Source: Strix aluco
Lineage: Eukaryota > Chordata > Aves > Strigiformes > Strigidae
Direction of reading: 5' to 3'
DNA: 64,000 bases
Assembly: GCF_031877795.1 (NCBI RefSeq)
Contig: NC_133935.1
Location: forward strand, 51,837,330 to 51,901,329
Below the pieces are notes generated by a model, which saw only the letters and a list, made by a program, of their open reading frames with translations, was not told the DNA's origin and ran no database searches. Shown piece after piece: positions 12,326 to 24,400 of this stretch; the first letter of the stretch is position 1, and each line of letters begins with the position of its first letter. The position numbers and the translations under genes were made by a program.

Positions 12326-12475
12326 AGGCGGCCCAGCCCCGGGGAGCGGGGGCGGCGGCGGGCGCTGTTGGCGGAGCCCCTCCGCAACTCGGTCAGACAG
12401 AGCGGCGGCCGCGGGGACCTGCTGCCTCGCAAAGGGGCTGGGGAGGAGAGCGGCGAGGAGCCGGATAAACACCGG

Positions 12476-12497
12476 GGAGGAGGAGGAGGAGGAGGAA
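12476..12497 (+). repeat. GGA trinucleotide repeat
   Basis: About seven tandem GGA units in the left half of the CpG island. In translation it gives E or G runs, but I regard the frame as non-coding. Purine-only tracts like this often vary in length. Confidence 0.85.
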
Positions 12498-12620
12498 GGC
12501 GAGGCCGTCGGCGTCCCTCCCGCCCCCCCGCGCAGCTTGGAGCTGCCTCTGCTTGTCCGGCCGCCCGCGGCGGCTCCGCGCCTCTCCGCGGTGCGGTGCG
12601 CGCAGGCTGGGCGCGGAGCG

Positions 12621-12642
12621 GCTGCTGCTGTTGCTGCTGCTG
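12621..12642 (+). repeat. CTG repeat in probable 5' UTR
   Basis: GCTGCTGCTG TT GCTGCTGCTG: two short CTG blocks split by one TTG. It sits directly before the candidate donor AAG|GTGAAG (GT at 12646-12647). It could be translated as leucine or cysteine, but probably belongs to the untranslated leader. Confidence 0.8.
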
Positions 12643-12650
12643 AAGGTGAA
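12643..12650 (+). other. Candidate + strand splice donor 1
   Basis: AAG|GTGAAG, with GT at 12646-12647, follows the CTG repeat. It fits the donor consensus apart from position +6 and could end a first exon starting in the left half of the island. Confidence 0.25.
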
Positions 12651-12731
12651 GCGCTCGCTCTCCAATTACTTTTCCCAAGAGGGAGAAGGAGGCAGCAGGA
12701 GGGGGAAGTCGTGCTGTGTGTGAAAGGCAAA

Positions 12732-12736
12732 CCAAT
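12732..12736 (+). promoter_or_regulatory. CCAAT box
   Basis: CCAAT within AACCAATCAGAG closely fits the NF-Y consensus (CCAATCAG). It lies in the island between the GC-rich left half and the AT-rich block, where it could serve a start site in the right half near 12.8-13.1 kb. Confidence 0.5.
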
Positions 12737-12884
12737 CAGAGATGCTCTAACGGAGGGATTGCTGCAGGACGCGCCGGCTTTTCCTCCCTTCCACTGCCGG
12801 CGGGGCTGAATCGGGACCGCACGTAGCTGGCGGAGGGGCCGGAGCCGCACCGGGCTGCAGGACTTCCTCACCCTCCTCTTTTCC

Positions 12885-12990
12885 GATAGCTAATCCATAC
12901 TTAGTCCTTTTTTTTTTTTTTTTAATTATTTTTTTTTAATACTCTGAAATCGTGTACGAGAAACACTTCCAAGTCTTCCCTCCCTTCCCA
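12885..12990. other. AT-rich block splitting the CpG island
   Basis: Between two very GC-rich halves lies about 100 bp containing a 16-base T run (about 12908-12923), TTAATTA and a second T run. No target-site duplication is evident, so an insertion cannot be shown. On the minus strand the last bases (12995 down to 12990) read GTAAGT and, with the preceding GAA, form a fair splice donor. Confidence 0.7.
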
Positions 12991-13261
12991 CTTACTTCAC
13001 CCTTCCTCTAGCATCTCTTAGCCGGATTCCTGGTGTATTCCCAGAGAGGCGGGGGGAGACCCGGGCCCCGGCGGACGGCCGCCTGCCCCAGCCCAGCCGA
13101 GCCGAGCCGAGCCGCGGGGAGCCGAGCGCGGCGCCGCTCCATGCCCCCGGGCGCTGACGGGGCGCGGGGCGAGTGCCGGCGATGCCCGGGCGGTGAGGCT
13201 GGAGCTCCCCCCCGACGGGAGGCGGCCGATCGCTAGGTGTTTCCCGCAGGAAGCGCGGCTG

Positions 13262-13270
13262 CAGGTAGGT
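13262..13270 (+). other. Candidate + strand splice donor 2
   Basis: CAG|GTAGGTGAG, with GT at 13265-13266, is a strong donor. If transcription starts in the island and runs rightwards, this is a natural end for an untranslated exon 1. Several short upstream ATG frames, for example at 13141 and 13182, would then lie in the 5' UTR. Confidence 0.4.
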
Positions 13271-13780
13271 GAGCGTAGAGCTCCAGGGGCGTGTGGCTGT
13301 GTGGCGGTCTAAGGCGCTGGGGGGGGCCGCTAGATGCCCTCCGCGGCTGGCGGAGACTCGGCGGGGCGGCGGGCGGGGAGCGGCCGCGGCGGGGCCGGGC
13401 GCGGGGTGTGCGGGGCGGCTGCTGCGGGCTGCCGCCCTCCCGCTGCCCAAAACTTGCAGAAAGCCGGCGTGGGGGGCAGCTGCCTTCGCCGCCCTTCCGC
13501 GGCTCCTGCCCGGCGCCTGGGGCAGCCTGCTCCCGCCCTGCGGCGGGCCATCCGCAATTTTTTCCCTTTTAATTTTATTTGATTTTATTCAAAGGAACAC
13601 TTCAGCGTTTCAGCAGAGCCGGGGGGAGGGGCTGGGGAACCCACTCGTTTTTCAGCCCAACTACGGGTATAGGAAGGGTGGCCTCTAACTCGCAGCACCC
13701 CCCGGCACTTGGGGGTTTACTCGGCTTTAGAGCCCGGACGCTGTATCGGCCGCCTTCAGAGAGCGGCTTCAGGAGCGAGG

Positions 13781-16700
13781 AGTCCCTTTTTGAATCCTTT
13801 AAAAAAAAGAGCTTTACAGAGATGGCTCATGGCTTCATTTCTTTCTGTGTGTAACGCTCCCCCAGTTGTGCATATCTTGTGCATCCACGTTGCTTTCTTT
13901 GCATTTCAGTGAACTCGTTTGTTTACCTACTAAATATGTTGCCACAGTGAGAGTGCTTTCTCCTTATTCCACCCCATCTATAGCTTTGCAAGAGAAAGTT
14001 TTAAAATAACCTGCTTTGTTCTTGTGGAGCTGTAGGATCGGACACCAGGTTATCTATGCGAAGGATAAAGAGCAATAGCTTGCACTGCTCTGTTAGGAGT
14101 TGCCATGCATAGCTCTTCTGCATGTTTCATTTTTACCGGGAGTTAAAATCACTGCTTATAGCATTTTAAATTATATGTGTAGTTACAGTTGTCTCTTTCC
14201 AGCTTTTGCTTAGAGATTATCAGTATTTTTTTTTAGAGCGTTAAGTACCTCACTTCTACCACCCACCCCCCAGTGGACACCAGCTCAGTATTTAAAGACC
14301 CACGCTTTGATTCCTGCAGAACTGTCAATTTAAATAATAAACATACTCAACCCCTATCCCTGAAAGCCCCATAAAGCATTCAGGGTCTTAGGGTCTTTGC
14401 ACAGCAGTGGATACATTTAAATTACTATCGACTAAATGATAATTGTTATCTGGTTTCTCTGTCTTACCAACTAGTTTCAGACATTAGCATTCAGCTTGCA
14501 ATATGTTTAACACTTTAAAGCTACTTTATGGGCTGATCTTAGGTAAAGTCGAACTGATAAATTAAGATTCTTTTCTGTAGCGCAGGGTAAACACTAGAAA
14601 AATAGTTCAATGGTACTAGGAATATAGCTTAGCTGAAGTTGGGAAAGAGCATACAAAGGCATTTTTATCAGGGGTGGCAAAGGTTACATCTTTCATTATA
14701 CTTTTTCACATTAATTGTGCAGTCATTTCATACTGATGCCTAAATTGTTTTGTGAGTGTATAATTAACAGTAATAAAGTAATTTATATAAATTTCATATT
14801 AACATTTTATTTCAGAGAGCTGATCCTGATGAGCCAATATTGAAAGCCATGTGGTATTTTGTTTCATGAAGTCCCAATTTCTAAAACTACAATACTGTTA
14901 TTCTTATAAATGTAAACTACCTAAGTGCCACAATTTCAGTGGAAAGCTTTGCTCAGTTAGTTGATAGCAAATTAGGATTACTATTCACTGATTCCACATG
15001 TTGTCTGAACATAAGGGGGCTTTCAAAAATGTCTTATTAATTTTAGATATGCTGCTGGTAGTGGGTGACTTTGAGATGAAATCTTGATTCCTGTCATGTT
15101 GTTTTAATCAGAGAATGATGACTAATCTGGCAGTATCTTTTACCATACTGGACATACAGGGTAACCTTTTTACCTGTCTCTTCTTATGATCTGAGGGATC
15201 TCAGCTTTACATATAGATGCTTGTAATGCACTTGATAATTCTGGTGGGGAATACATGAAAAACTTGTTCTGAATGGAAGTAAATAGATATGTGTACAGAC
15301 GGATATTGGAGATTGCTTTACTGGCAGGATGCAAAGTGATGATTCATTGAACCCTATCTAGATTTACATAAAGCAAATAATACTTTACACTGAATTCTGG
15401 TGGCAGAGAAACATGTAGTAGCCAGGAAGTTTCATAATTTCATCACAGGTGATGACAGACTTGAAAAAGGACATCTTTACAAATGCAGGCTATATGTTTT
15501 TGGTGAGCAAAACATACCATGGAATTTTCAGATCTGAGCATCTTCACACTTAAATTTATTGCTGGCTGTATTTCTACTTACCAAACTGTGTAAAGCCTAA
15601 ATAGTTTATTAGAAATATGGTGCGCTAATTTTGTTGTATATTTTACTTACTATAAATAAGTAATAGAACAATGCTAACTAGTTATCACACTAAAAGAAAT
15701 CACTGACTTCAGAAGACAGAAAATCACATTACCTAATACTTATCTACACAAAAATGTGATCACCATCTTGAAAAATTATTCTGAATGATACAACTGTCAG
15801 TGAACAAGCAGTTCTATGCCCCTGTTTTAACTTCTGCAGGATTTTATTAGAAATGCTTCATTAAGTCACATTACTTTGCAGCTGTTTGTTCAATGAAAAT
15901 TAAAATAAAAATCAGGAAGTTTATCCAGCAAAGCAATATTATTTCCTTTGTTAAGTACTGAAAGTTCAAACAAAAAAAAAAAATCCTTTAGCATCTGTGT
16001 GCCAGAAACACTGAGTACATCCTATTTTTGTGATATATGGATGGCATTTACGGATGCAATTCATCAATGTACTTATTAGTCAAACGTCATCAAACAAAGA
16101 GAATAAATGAAAGTAAACAAAGACTGCATGATGATACAGAGGCTAAAGCAAGGAAAGACCCTACAAGTCTAATTAATTAATGTTCAGTCTCATATTTACA
16201 GTCTATATTTAAACATCTCATTTAAATGTCTTTCATTGATTTTCTACTACAGGTCCAGATAATTCAGGTAGCAATAGCTTTTCATTTGAAAACGCGTTTT
16301 CCATTTACCTTTTGAAACGCTGAATTTTAAAGGCATTGAGGTAAAAGTTGTGCTTGGATGAATATAACAGAAGGGTCCTGTGCAAGCAGAGCTGAATACT
16401 GACCTGTCCCCATTCATGACTATTTTTATATGTTAAGAGGGGCATCCCCAACTGATGTAGACTTTCATTGCTTCATTGAAGTAGTTGAAGCTCTGACATT
16501 TTAAACCAGCTGGAGATTTGCTCCATTATCTTTAGATCACTGAATTTAAGTGTGCACTTTAAAAGGATTTTGCTTGCTTTTTTTTTTTAGGATGAGAAAA
16601 CATGTACATAGTATACTGAACTTCACAGAATCCATTGTATGTGCACACCTCGACACTTGAAATACTTTTTAAAAACAGAGGCCAACTCTTGGAGCTTTTT

Positions 16701-19700
16701 CAGCAGGAAATTTGGCACAGTAATTTGGTTTTGTAAACTGTTAATATATATTTCAAAACACTCTCATAACTCAGTTCAGATTTATAAAACTCATCAGACA
16801 CAGGAATAAATGTGGAAACATCAACAGTAATGTAGTTCATTTTTCCTGGTGACAGCTACAAAGCTATCTCCTTTTGCTCTTGGTAGAACATGGGAAGATA
16901 GTGATTTTTGTGCTTTGATTCTTTATAGATCCTTGCCAGCCACTCTTGCTTAGCATATATAGTCAGTTATTTATCAAAAGAGAAGAAAAATAATAATGGC
17001 CACCTAATGTACTTTTTCATACTGCTAGTGCAAAACAGTCACATTTTAAAGATAAACAATTCAAGGCGTTTTTATAGAGCTTCTTTCACGCATTGTGTTT
17101 TGAAAAATGCTTTGGAGATAGAAGAGAGAAAATAATAAAGATATCGTGCTTTACTGTACCAGTTATGACAGGACACTACATACATAAAATGGGACGAAGT
17201 CACTAAAAAAAAGGTTTCTTAGCTTTTTCTTCTGTCTGATACATCAGGGCACTGATTTGTAGAGTGCATTGCAGCTGTAGCTATTGCTTGAAGTAGCACT
17301 AGAAAATGCTTTGTATTGATTTGATCCTTAGTCCTTGCGTGAGTAAGCACTTATAGGAGTAGCTCCCATATCTTGTGCCATATGGAAGAATCGCTTATAT
17401 AATTGCATGTGTAAAAAGTGGGAAATCATGTTTCTTTTCCCTTGTTTAAAGCTTATCAAACCTCATAATCCATACTGTGTTAATAGCTTACATTTTCCAG
17501 TAGCCTCACTTCACATCTTGCTGATCTTGTAATATGAAACTTGAACACAGGTCTCTCGGCACCAGGACAGCATTGTATACAGCTGCCTCTACTGTGAACA
17601 TCCTTTTAACAACGCCAAGGGGGAAGCCATAGTACAGGGTAGCACACAGGTGAAAGCACACAGAGGGTTTTTTGGACTCGTGGGTGTTTGGTAATCTTCT
17701 ATGCCTAAATCACGAATTGGAACTAAGGCTGTGTAAAGTGCTTTAGACTGCAAAACTTTACAGGTAAATAAATGCAGCTATTAGGTTGTATAAATAGTGA
17801 AATATTAAAAAATGGGTTGGTAAGTATGAAACATTTTTGAAATAGATGACCAAGTTTTTAGGCATGGTTGTATGCCAGCCTCTCTCTGTGTGCAATATTT
17901 CTTGCCTCTGTTGTAATGTTAAGATTCAGTATTTGAAGATGAGGTACTGGACTAGACGGACCACTGGCTTGATCCAAGAAAGCAGTTTCCTTCCTGAAAT
18001 GCAAGGAGGCGGTATTGCAGTACTGTATATTTTAACTGACTTACTAGAACCAAACTGCAATTGCTTAGTGTACTGGTTTTGCTTTATTTTTCCCTTTTAA
18101 AAGCAGGATATAATAAATTTCTAAAATAAATCTCTCAGTAACATGCAGTCTCACACCAGCTCTTTTAGAGACAGGAGCACAGACCTGACAAGTCTCTCAC
18201 ATTCACAGTGATACTCTCGTATTGGATTTCTTCCACTCCCCCACTGCAGTTTCTGCATCACATATTGATATGGCAGAGCTGTGGCCTCTGGTCTATCTTG
18301 CCACAAAACAGCTATGTGGCATGTGGCCCTCTGCTCCTCTCTGTCTGACATGTCACATCATGGAATGGGGGAGAGGGTATGGTGCAGCCCTTGGGTCACC
18401 AAGTGGCTTTTCATGCTCATCCAAGCATCTTTATCCATGACACTCTTCCTGGTTACAGGCTCTCCCTGTGGCTTCTCCCTCAACATGTGAATCTACACAT
18501 ATGACAGAACCTGTCCCAAAGCCTCTGATGTGCAGTCTCGGGCTAGGTGATGCCTTCTCCCTCATGACTGTGGAAGTGGGAGATCTTTGAGCACTGCGTT
18601 AAAAACTATGTGCTCTAGATCTCCTTTTGGTTGAGACTTTTCCAGTGTTTGTTCCCATTTAAGATACCTGTTTGGCCTTTCGAGTTCTAGGCTCAACCAT
18701 ATTTCGTCATTGGCTGTTGTGTCATTGCACTTAATGGCACTGCAAAGTAATGCAGAACAGCTTGACTCTGAGGAAAGATAATGGCTTTCTGTGCCATTTG
18801 TATGTATGAAACTGTTTGAAATTTGGATCTTTTCCTGTAAGCGATAAGAGTCAGTACCATCTGAAGCTTGTCTCGTGGTTTATCTAAAGTGAGTTAGTTT
18901 TAGTTCAGTTCTTACTGTAGAAGTGTCCAAGTTGCAGAAGTCCTAGCAAAAATTAGGATATGCGCCTGCTGTGTGCACAGAGAGGCAAAACCTGAGGTCT
19001 GGTCACACAAGGCATTTCAGCTGTAAGCCTGTGGCTTCAATGGGACTAGTCAAATTAATTATGTGCTTGAAGACTTTTCTGAAGTGAGCAGGAATATAAA
19101 CACTGCTAACTGCTTAGAGTGATCCATGTTGAAGTCATGTAGGTGGGATGCTGTTGAGACATATTTGTGTTTGTATTCTGGGTATAAATTTAAGATTTGA
19201 GACTTAAGACTTTGTTTCGATGGCTTGTCAGTCCTACACCTTTTATAAACATTCAATCCCCCTAAACTCAGAACAGAGACTATGTAACAGCAGGTAATTT
19301 TCAGAAAGAGGCTACAAGCAGCTACCCTGTATTACAGTATTAGAAACTACAATGACAATCATGTATATTTTCAAATGTGATGTTACTGGTGTGGCTCTAA
19401 AGTAAAATACCACTTTCTGACAAAGTGTATCAGGCTGTGGTGTTCCTGCAAGAAATGAGGTCATGTTTAAAGCTTAATTGCAGAAAAAAATCTGTTTCAT
19501 TATCATCACAGGAGAAGAATACCCCCTCTGGATTGTGTTACCTGTGTTTATTTAGCTTCAAAAATTTTTAGCTATGTACTGTAACAAATAAGCTGTACTT
19601 AAATAAGAGGGGAAGTTTTATCTTGAGGTCTGGTAACAGCAGCAAATAAAGTGAGATAAGTTCTGGTTTATAAGATTACTGGAATCAAGACAGAAGAAAT

Positions 19701-20070
19701 ATTATATTTGTATGCTAACATAACATGCTATAAATTCAGATATGATATTATCAGCCAATATGCTTAATGTTGCCTGGCACTTCTCATTATATGATCCTGC
19801 TTTTTTCTGTTCAGTCTAGAATAACGAGGGATATTGCTTGCATTGGAACTAAGGTAATACTTAAACCACATTACTGCCAAAGTGTCCAAACCTTCATAAT
19901 CAAGGTATTACACTGGTATTTGTGCAATGGATGTTCAGAGTAGTGGCTGTGAATCCAGGTGCTGGTTGAGCTTCTGATTGAGGAAATGTTTTTTTCCCCC
20001 ATGCATATTCATTTTCTTTTATGGCAACAAGATTTTATTGTTTTCTGTTTATAAACATTATCATTTGATC
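13781..20070. other. AT-rich stretch, probable first intron
   Basis: No exon, RNA gene or recognisable repeat is seen. If the island gene is read rightwards, this is the beginning of a long first intron, where regulatory elements often lie. I can name none from sequence alone. Confidence 0.5.
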
Positions 20071-20624
20071 TGGTTTAACCCTGGTAGGCAGCTCAGCACC
20101 ACCCAGCCACTTGCTTACTCTCCCTCAGTGGGATGGTGGAGAATCGGACAAAAATGAGAAAACTTGTGGATTGAGATAAAGACAGTTTAATAAGTAGAGC
20201 AAAAGCTGCATGTGCAAGCAAAGGAAAACAAGGAATTCATTCACTGTTTCCCATTGGCAGGCAGGTGTTTAGCCATCTCCAGAAAAGCAGTACTCCATCA
20301 TGCGTAACAGTTGCTTGGGAAGACAAATGCCCTAACTCCAAATGTCCCCCTTCCTCCTTCTCTGCCGCTTTAACTGCTGAGCATGACGTTGTATGGTATG
20401 GAATATCCCTTTGGCCAGTTGCGTCAGCTGTCGTGCACCTCCAGTCTTCTTACTGGTGGGGGAATGTGAGAAACAGAAAAAAGGCCTTGACGCTGTGTAA
20501 GCACTGCTCAGCAATAACTAAAACATCCCTCTGTTATCAACACTATTTTGGTCACAAATTGAAAACACAGCAACTTACAAGCTACTGTGAAGAAAATTAA
20601 CTCTATCCCAGCCAAAACCAGTAT
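20071..20624 (-). mobile_element. 3' LTR of an avian ERV-type element
   Basis: The ends and internal words resemble a retroviral LTR family I recall from bird genomes. On the minus strand the copy begins TACTGGTTTTGGCTGGGATA (20624 down to 20605) and ends near CCAGGGTTAAACCA at 20071. Internal words such as CAGTGCTTACACAG and GTCAAGGCC read in minus-strand order. I judge the sense strand to be minus from the family layout: a TATA-like position upstream of the leader, then an AATAAA-like tail region. The copy is diverged, with small indels. It carries no coding sequence. Confidence 0.8.
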
Positions 20625-21101
20625 AATTTCCACCCCTTAGTCTTCGCCATTTATGTCATGCTCAGGTCCCACACTATTCAGTACATCCTCATTAACTATC
20701 CCCTTCTTCTTCCTGCCCTTTGCTATATACAGAGGTGTCATTCCCTTAGTCTATGGACCACCCCTATGTAATGTCTGCAAAACGTCCATTGAGTTCATTT
20801 AGTCCATGACGTGGGTTCTATTTGTTGTGGTGATCACTCAGGACAGGAGAGGTGGTGTGTTGTGTGGAGTTATTGGGCACCAATGCCAGTTTAGTCGGGG
20901 TCACTGCTGCAATTGAACTGCTTCTTGGGAGGCTCATCCTCTATTGGCTCGGGTGGTTTCTGCTATAGTACTTCCTGTAACATGCAACTCAAATCAAGGG
21001 TTACAACAATTTAAAGGTATATCGATTACAATCTCTGTGCTGGTCCCTTTGGACCAGGCCATAGGGTTTAACATTGTAATGAACTTCTCCCCTTGCCCCT
21101 G
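20625..21101 (-). mobile_element. Internal remnant of the same LTR element
   Basis: This stretch lies between the 3' LTR and the 49-bp array and shows no LTR similarity. It contains no recognisable gag, pol or env protein; frames on both strands are short. It is probably what is left of the element's internal region after large deletions, or a naturally short non-autonomous internal part. Confidence 0.55.
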
Positions 21102-21386
21102 CTCCAGCATGGACTTATCCACAGACCAGTCTCTTCAGGGGTATACCTGCTATGGCATGGACTTATCCACAGCTATGGTCACTTTGAGGTGTATCTGTGC
21201 TGATGTGGCCTTATCCATGGGCCACAATCTCTTTAGGGATGCACCTGCTCTGGCGTGACCTTATCCATAGGCCACAATCTCTTAGGGGTGTATCTGCTCC
21301 AGCATGGCCTTGTCCATGGGCCATAGTCCCTTCAGGGGTGTACCTGCTGTCTTGTGGCCTTATCCACAGCCACTGACACTTCAAGG
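21102..21386 (-). repeat. Six-unit tandem array, about 49 bp per unit
   Basis: Six diverged units of about 41-50 bp follow each other. On the + strand each begins with a word like CTCCAGCATGGCCTT, goes through TTATCCACAGGCC and ends in TTCAGGGGTGTACCTG. The last unit is cut short. The array lies inside the LTR element, next to the remnant of the other LTR. Its regular length suggests it was part of the element and not a later expansion in the host. Confidence 0.85.
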
Positions 21387-21459
21387 TCACAGATCCAAAA
21401 CACAGCACCTTATGAGCTACTATTAAGTAAATTAACTCTATCCTAGCCAAAACCAGTAC
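21387..21459 (-). mobile_element. 5' LTR fragment of the same element
   Basis: Bases 21396-21459 repeat 20561-20624 in the same orientation, sharing AAAACACAGCA and AAATTAACTCTATCC followed by AGCCAAAACCAGTA, with a modest number of mismatches. On the minus strand this is the first 65-70 bp of an LTR, after which the sequence passes straight into the 49-bp array. Most of the 5' LTR is therefore missing. Confidence 0.75.
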
Positions 21460-24400
21460 CTTGATAAAAGTATTTTTGGTGATTGTATCCCAGATTTTGT
21501 TTTACCACATAGATCAGCTTGTGGTCAAAAGCTAACAAAACAAAAGAATGTAACTCTCGGTAACTTTTTTCCCCTTTTAAACTGCTTGTGCTTCATTTGG
21601 GAATCTGAGCCCACATGCTGCAGTACTGCATACATCCCTTTGTGCTTTTAGGTGACTGTACGAGGTTTTGAGGGACTTTAGCCCTCACATTTGTGCAGGC
21701 TGGTGTGTCATGCATCTAGTTGTGACCATGCAAATGCACAGCTGTCTTCTCCAATTCTGATCATGTTTGCATCCTCTCATGTAATTGTTGGGGTCATTGC
21801 TTATGTGAAAATGCACTAGGAGAAAGTTCAAGCTTAGCTCAGCTGTTTTGAGCTTTGTTCGGTTTGAAGCTCTGGTGTAACATTTTAGGTTTTTTTAACA
21901 GTATAATTATTCTTAAGTGTTTCAGAATTTCTTTGGAGTTGCTTTGATTTGTTGCATTATTATAAATGCATATTTGACATCTGGTAAATACACACTTCAT
22001 GCTTTTACAAAATGAAATATGCTTCTAAAATCATACTCAGAGCAACGGGTACATAACAGTTACTATATTTTCCTATCGGAAGAGAAATTACAAAATTGCT
22101 AATTATTCACCTGTATGAATTTGACATAACTCCCTCTGTGAGAAAAGTGCTGATACATCTATCACTATAGCTGCATGAATACACTGAGTCTCTTTAATAT
22201 AACACCTTGTTTCTATTCCCACTTTAAAAATTGAGCTCCCAATAATGACACTCATATCCTCCTCTTCCTCATCATCCTCCCAGCCGCTCATAACCTAACT
22301 TTTTCTCCTCTGGCTCTCCTTGCCCTTCCTTTTCTCTTCAAAGTTCACCTCATCTGCATTGGTGTCATATGATCTTTCCGAATGTCAAGTAAATGCAGAC
22401 TGCAGTCAGAATTACCAAATTGCTTTCTTGCCAAAAAAGTCTCTTTTCATGTGCCATGACCCATCATCTCCCTGTTAGCTGCAAGTCATTCTGATTCCCA
22501 AATTTACAATATATTTGCTATTTAATGAGCTATTAAGCATTATGCACTTTTAACTTCATCTTTTCTAACTGCATTACTCCTGATAATTATAGCTTTAGAA
22601 AGAAACAATTAATTTGAAACCAATTCTGCAACAGAACTGATATTATTTAGATATCATTCCTCCATGTCCATGCTCTAGGGATTATCTCATTAGAATATAT
22701 TTATATTTGGAAACTCCTTGAGACCATTATATCAGTCCAATAGCCACCACGTTGTCATCAATAATATAGACAAGACTACTGCATGTGCTATTTTAATAAA
22801 ACACAAAATGAATACAGATACATGGATGGATGAATAGTTAATTTTTGCTTTGACTAAATAAGAAAAATCAGTTTATGCTCTTTCTCCACCCCAGGAGAAT
22901 GTTTTGAATAAAGTTAAGCACAAGCACAAATAATATTCCATGTGTATGGCATAGATGAGGACATTTTGGAACTGTTACGTTTTTCTCATGTATTCTTTTG
23001 GTAATGGTAATATTCAATTAATTAGAATAATTCTTCAAATTAAGTGGTTGTCTAATAAAAAGTTTGCAAAAATTGCAGATGAATCAGTAACAATGAGTGA
23101 GTTCAACCTTTGTTGCTCAAGGATTCCATTACAACTGTGTATTTATTAAATCAAATAATATCTACTAGTTCAGGCTATATAATCCTGGTTTTGTCATTGT
23201 GGTTAATTATATCTAGTTAATGGATAAAAACTAAATGTATATGTATTCTGCCAATAGCTTAGCTTGTGGTAAATCCCAATAATCTTTCCATGAATTCTGG
23301 TATTTTTATTTTTCCTTTGCTACTTAGAGTTCCACTTTAGCAAAATATGGAAGTGATTGACAGAAGGAAACTTTGTCCATGATCCTGCTGTGGCAGTAGG
23401 TAGAAATGTACATTTTAAAAAGTCTCCAATCGTTCAGGTTTGAACATTATGTTCGAGCTGTAATAGACTTCCTTCATTTGTTGCCTATCAGAGCTTGTGG
23501 CTAGTTCTCACAGTTACTTTGTGGGAACAATATTGAAAATGTTCCTGGGGGAAAATGTCCTTTCTCTGAATCAGTAGATGTTAAATGCTGATTTAAAACG
23601 AATGCGATATACATATGATAGAAAAATGTGCTGGGGGGTTTTGGATCTACATAGAATCCTCATCACCTTCATAGCTGAGGGGTGTGATGTGTATCCTCTG
23701 CTCTGTTGGATACTGTAAGTTCACAACTTACCTGTGCCTTACATGCCTTTGCACCCCCTTTTGAGTAAATAGCTAAGTATACAGGTAAGTAAGTAGTTAA
23801 GCAGATAGCTTCACTTCTCCCCTCATTTCTCTTGAAGCTGGAACTTCTTGGTTCAGCACTGCTTCAGTTCAGTTGCAATCTTTTCTGTTTCTCGGCATAG
23901 TAACATGACAGGCCTAATTCTGTCAGCTGAAATAAAATATTTCTCGCTAGTGAATGATTAAGATGATTCAAAGCCAGATTTTTAAAGCAAAATATTTTTT
24001 ATTCCCCCAAACTTCCTACCCATTAAATGAAGAGGTAAAATACAAGTCTGTGTATACCCAATCCTACCTAAACTTTTACTATTTTATTGGAAAAAGTAAG
24101 AAGCTATGATTTAATGCTATGTCCACAGCTATTCTGAGTTGCGTATTTCAGTCTCTCCGTGTCTTTAACTCAAGCAATTGTTGGTAATTCATGGCCTTCT
24201 TCCGGGAGAGGTGATTTGTAGCTGTCTGGTTCTTTTAATTTCTTTATGCATTCTGGTCTTGACCAGAAGATCTGTATAACTTTTATCTAGTACCTGGAAA
24301 GAACATCTTTCTAATTACCGGCCAAACTATTGTGACTTTAAGCTATTGTCACTCCACGGATATATTTATTCTTCTTTTTATTTACAGCTAGTACTTCCCC

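Larger units (their letters stand above)
11730..13780. promoter_or_regulatory. CpG island; probable promoter and first exon region
   Basis: GC content and CpG frequency rise abruptly at about 11.73 kb and fall after about 13.56 kb, with a weaker shoulder to about 13.78 kb. Inside are many GC boxes, CACGTG at 12223-12228, a CCAAT box at 12732-12736, a NotI site (12405-12412), GGA and CTG repeats, and no convincing TATA box. This is the usual form of a vertebrate CpG-island promoter. Frames of 290-370 codons are open on both strands here, but they are rich in R, P, G, A and S, overlap one another and match no family I know. The first exon is therefore more likely untranslated. The gene is not identified, and transcription could run in either or both directions. 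Confidence 0.88.

Noticed and set aside
11684..12871. Overlapping open frames of 293-368 codons on both strands within the CpG island
   Set aside because: They are open in several frames at once because GC-rich DNA lacks stop codons. Their products are R/P/G/A/S-rich, contain no recognisable domain, and none has a clear start context.
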